From Anaeromyces robustus (taxonomy: Eukaryota > Neocallimastigomycota > Neocallimastigomycetes > Neocallimastigales > Neocallimastigaceae): a stretch of 64,000 bases of DNA. The notes below the pieces were generated by a model, which saw only the letters and a program-made list of their open reading frames with translations, made no database searches and was not told where the DNA came from. Below are positions 63,664-64,000 of this stretch, piece after piece. Numbering within the stretch: position 1 is the first letter of the stretch; the number at the start of each line of letters is the position of its first letter. The stretch spans positions 7,501 to 71,500 of the forward strand of contig MCFG01000035.1 in assembly GCA_002104895.1 (NCBI GenBank), in the 5' to 3' direction. The translations under genes were made by a program, and so were the position numbers.

Positions 63664-64000
63664 ATGGAAGGTGAATTACCAGCTTACCTTAAGGACAGAT
63701 TAGAGTTATACGAAAAATTCAAGGCTGAATATGATGCTGAAATAGCTAGTAAGTAATTTACTTAAATACTAAAAAAAGTATAAAATATAAAATTTTATAA
63801 TCTAATATCTAATATATCTTATTTAAAAATGTACATTTTTTAATTTTTTATCAATAATATTAATGCAAAAACAATAATAAATAAAAATAATGGTATTAAA
63901 ATATAAAACAATAAATAATAATAAATATTTATATAATATTTGATAATCAAAATAAAATCATTAAAAAAAAAAAAGAAAAGCCAAGAGAAAATATCGTCAT
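63664..64000 (+). CDS. Probable threonyl-tRNA synthetase, N-terminus only
   Basis: Exon 1 is 63664-63748 and exon 2 starts at 63976 and runs off the window. A GTAAGT donor and an AG acceptor in an A-rich tract close the frame. The visible ~36 residues include PAYLKDRLELYEKFKAEYDA followed by a KKPRENIV stretch. This matches the charged helix and K-P-R-E lead-in that precede the TGS domain in eukaryotic cytosolic ThrRS. Too little is present to see the TGS, editing or catalytic domains. The call rests on this N-terminal resemblance alone. Confidence 0.6.

Overview
The window is extremely AT-rich nuclear eukaryotic DNA, full of A/T homopolymers and (ATTT)n, (TAA)n and (AAAT)n arrays. Its genes are split by many short AT-rich GT-AG introns. 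This style, fungal-type families (a DBP3-like helicase, Gem1/Miro, membrane-anchored periplasmic-binding-like proteins) and a secreted Cys-rich-repeat protein ending in a phage-tail-type lysozyme domain point to an anaerobic gut fungus (Neocallimastigomycota). That assignment is inferred from style and families, not from a database match. A dictyostelid is the main alternative, but a 17-exon Miro gene and the absence of poly-Asn/Gln tracts in the host genes argue against it.

Layout. 1121-3862 (-) is the intronless lysozyme-repeat gene. 4.2-7.9 kb holds two ~1.0-1.2 kb terminal-inverted-repeat elements in head-to-head inverted orientation around a 1.4 kb centre. 8639-12832 (+) is a serine-incorporator (Serinc/TMS1) gene in about ten exons. 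13765-16362 (-) and 27993-30724 (-) are paralogous type I membrane proteins with a periplasmic-binding-protein-like ectodomain. 35466-38287 (+) is a DBP3-like DEAD-box helicase in seven exons. 39565-43952 (-) is a Miro/Gem1 mitochondrial Rho GTPase in 17 exons. 63664 to the window end (+) is the start of a probable cytosolic threonyl-tRNA synthetase gene.

Between these host genes lie two tRNA/retroelement islands, 22.9-26.9 kb and 45.9-62.2 kb. They hold tRNA-Ser(GCT) twice, tRNA-Trp(CCA), tRNA-Ser(TGA) twice and a tRNA-Ser relic. LTR-like repeats lie upstream of each intact tRNA gene, ending within about 15 bp of it in several cases. They are often stacked one behind another and separated only by a 4-bp CGTN or ATAA sequence, as expected from repeated insertion at the same distance upstream of tRNA genes. 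Inside one such element sits a nearly full-length Ty3/gypsy chromovirus (54178-61571, coding on the minus strand). Its two LTRs differ by one base in a poly-A run, yet its integrase is broken by a one-base frameshift. It appears to use Tf1-style self-priming, and its ~2 kb leader carries hairpins and a long (GAAATT)n array.

The long gene-poor stretches (16.4-22.9, 30.7-35.5 and 43.9-45.9 kb) hold nothing recognisable beyond simple repeats and a few hairpins. Exon boundaries were derived by hand from GT-AG sites and frame closure. All joins close in phase except the first junction of the Serinc gene.
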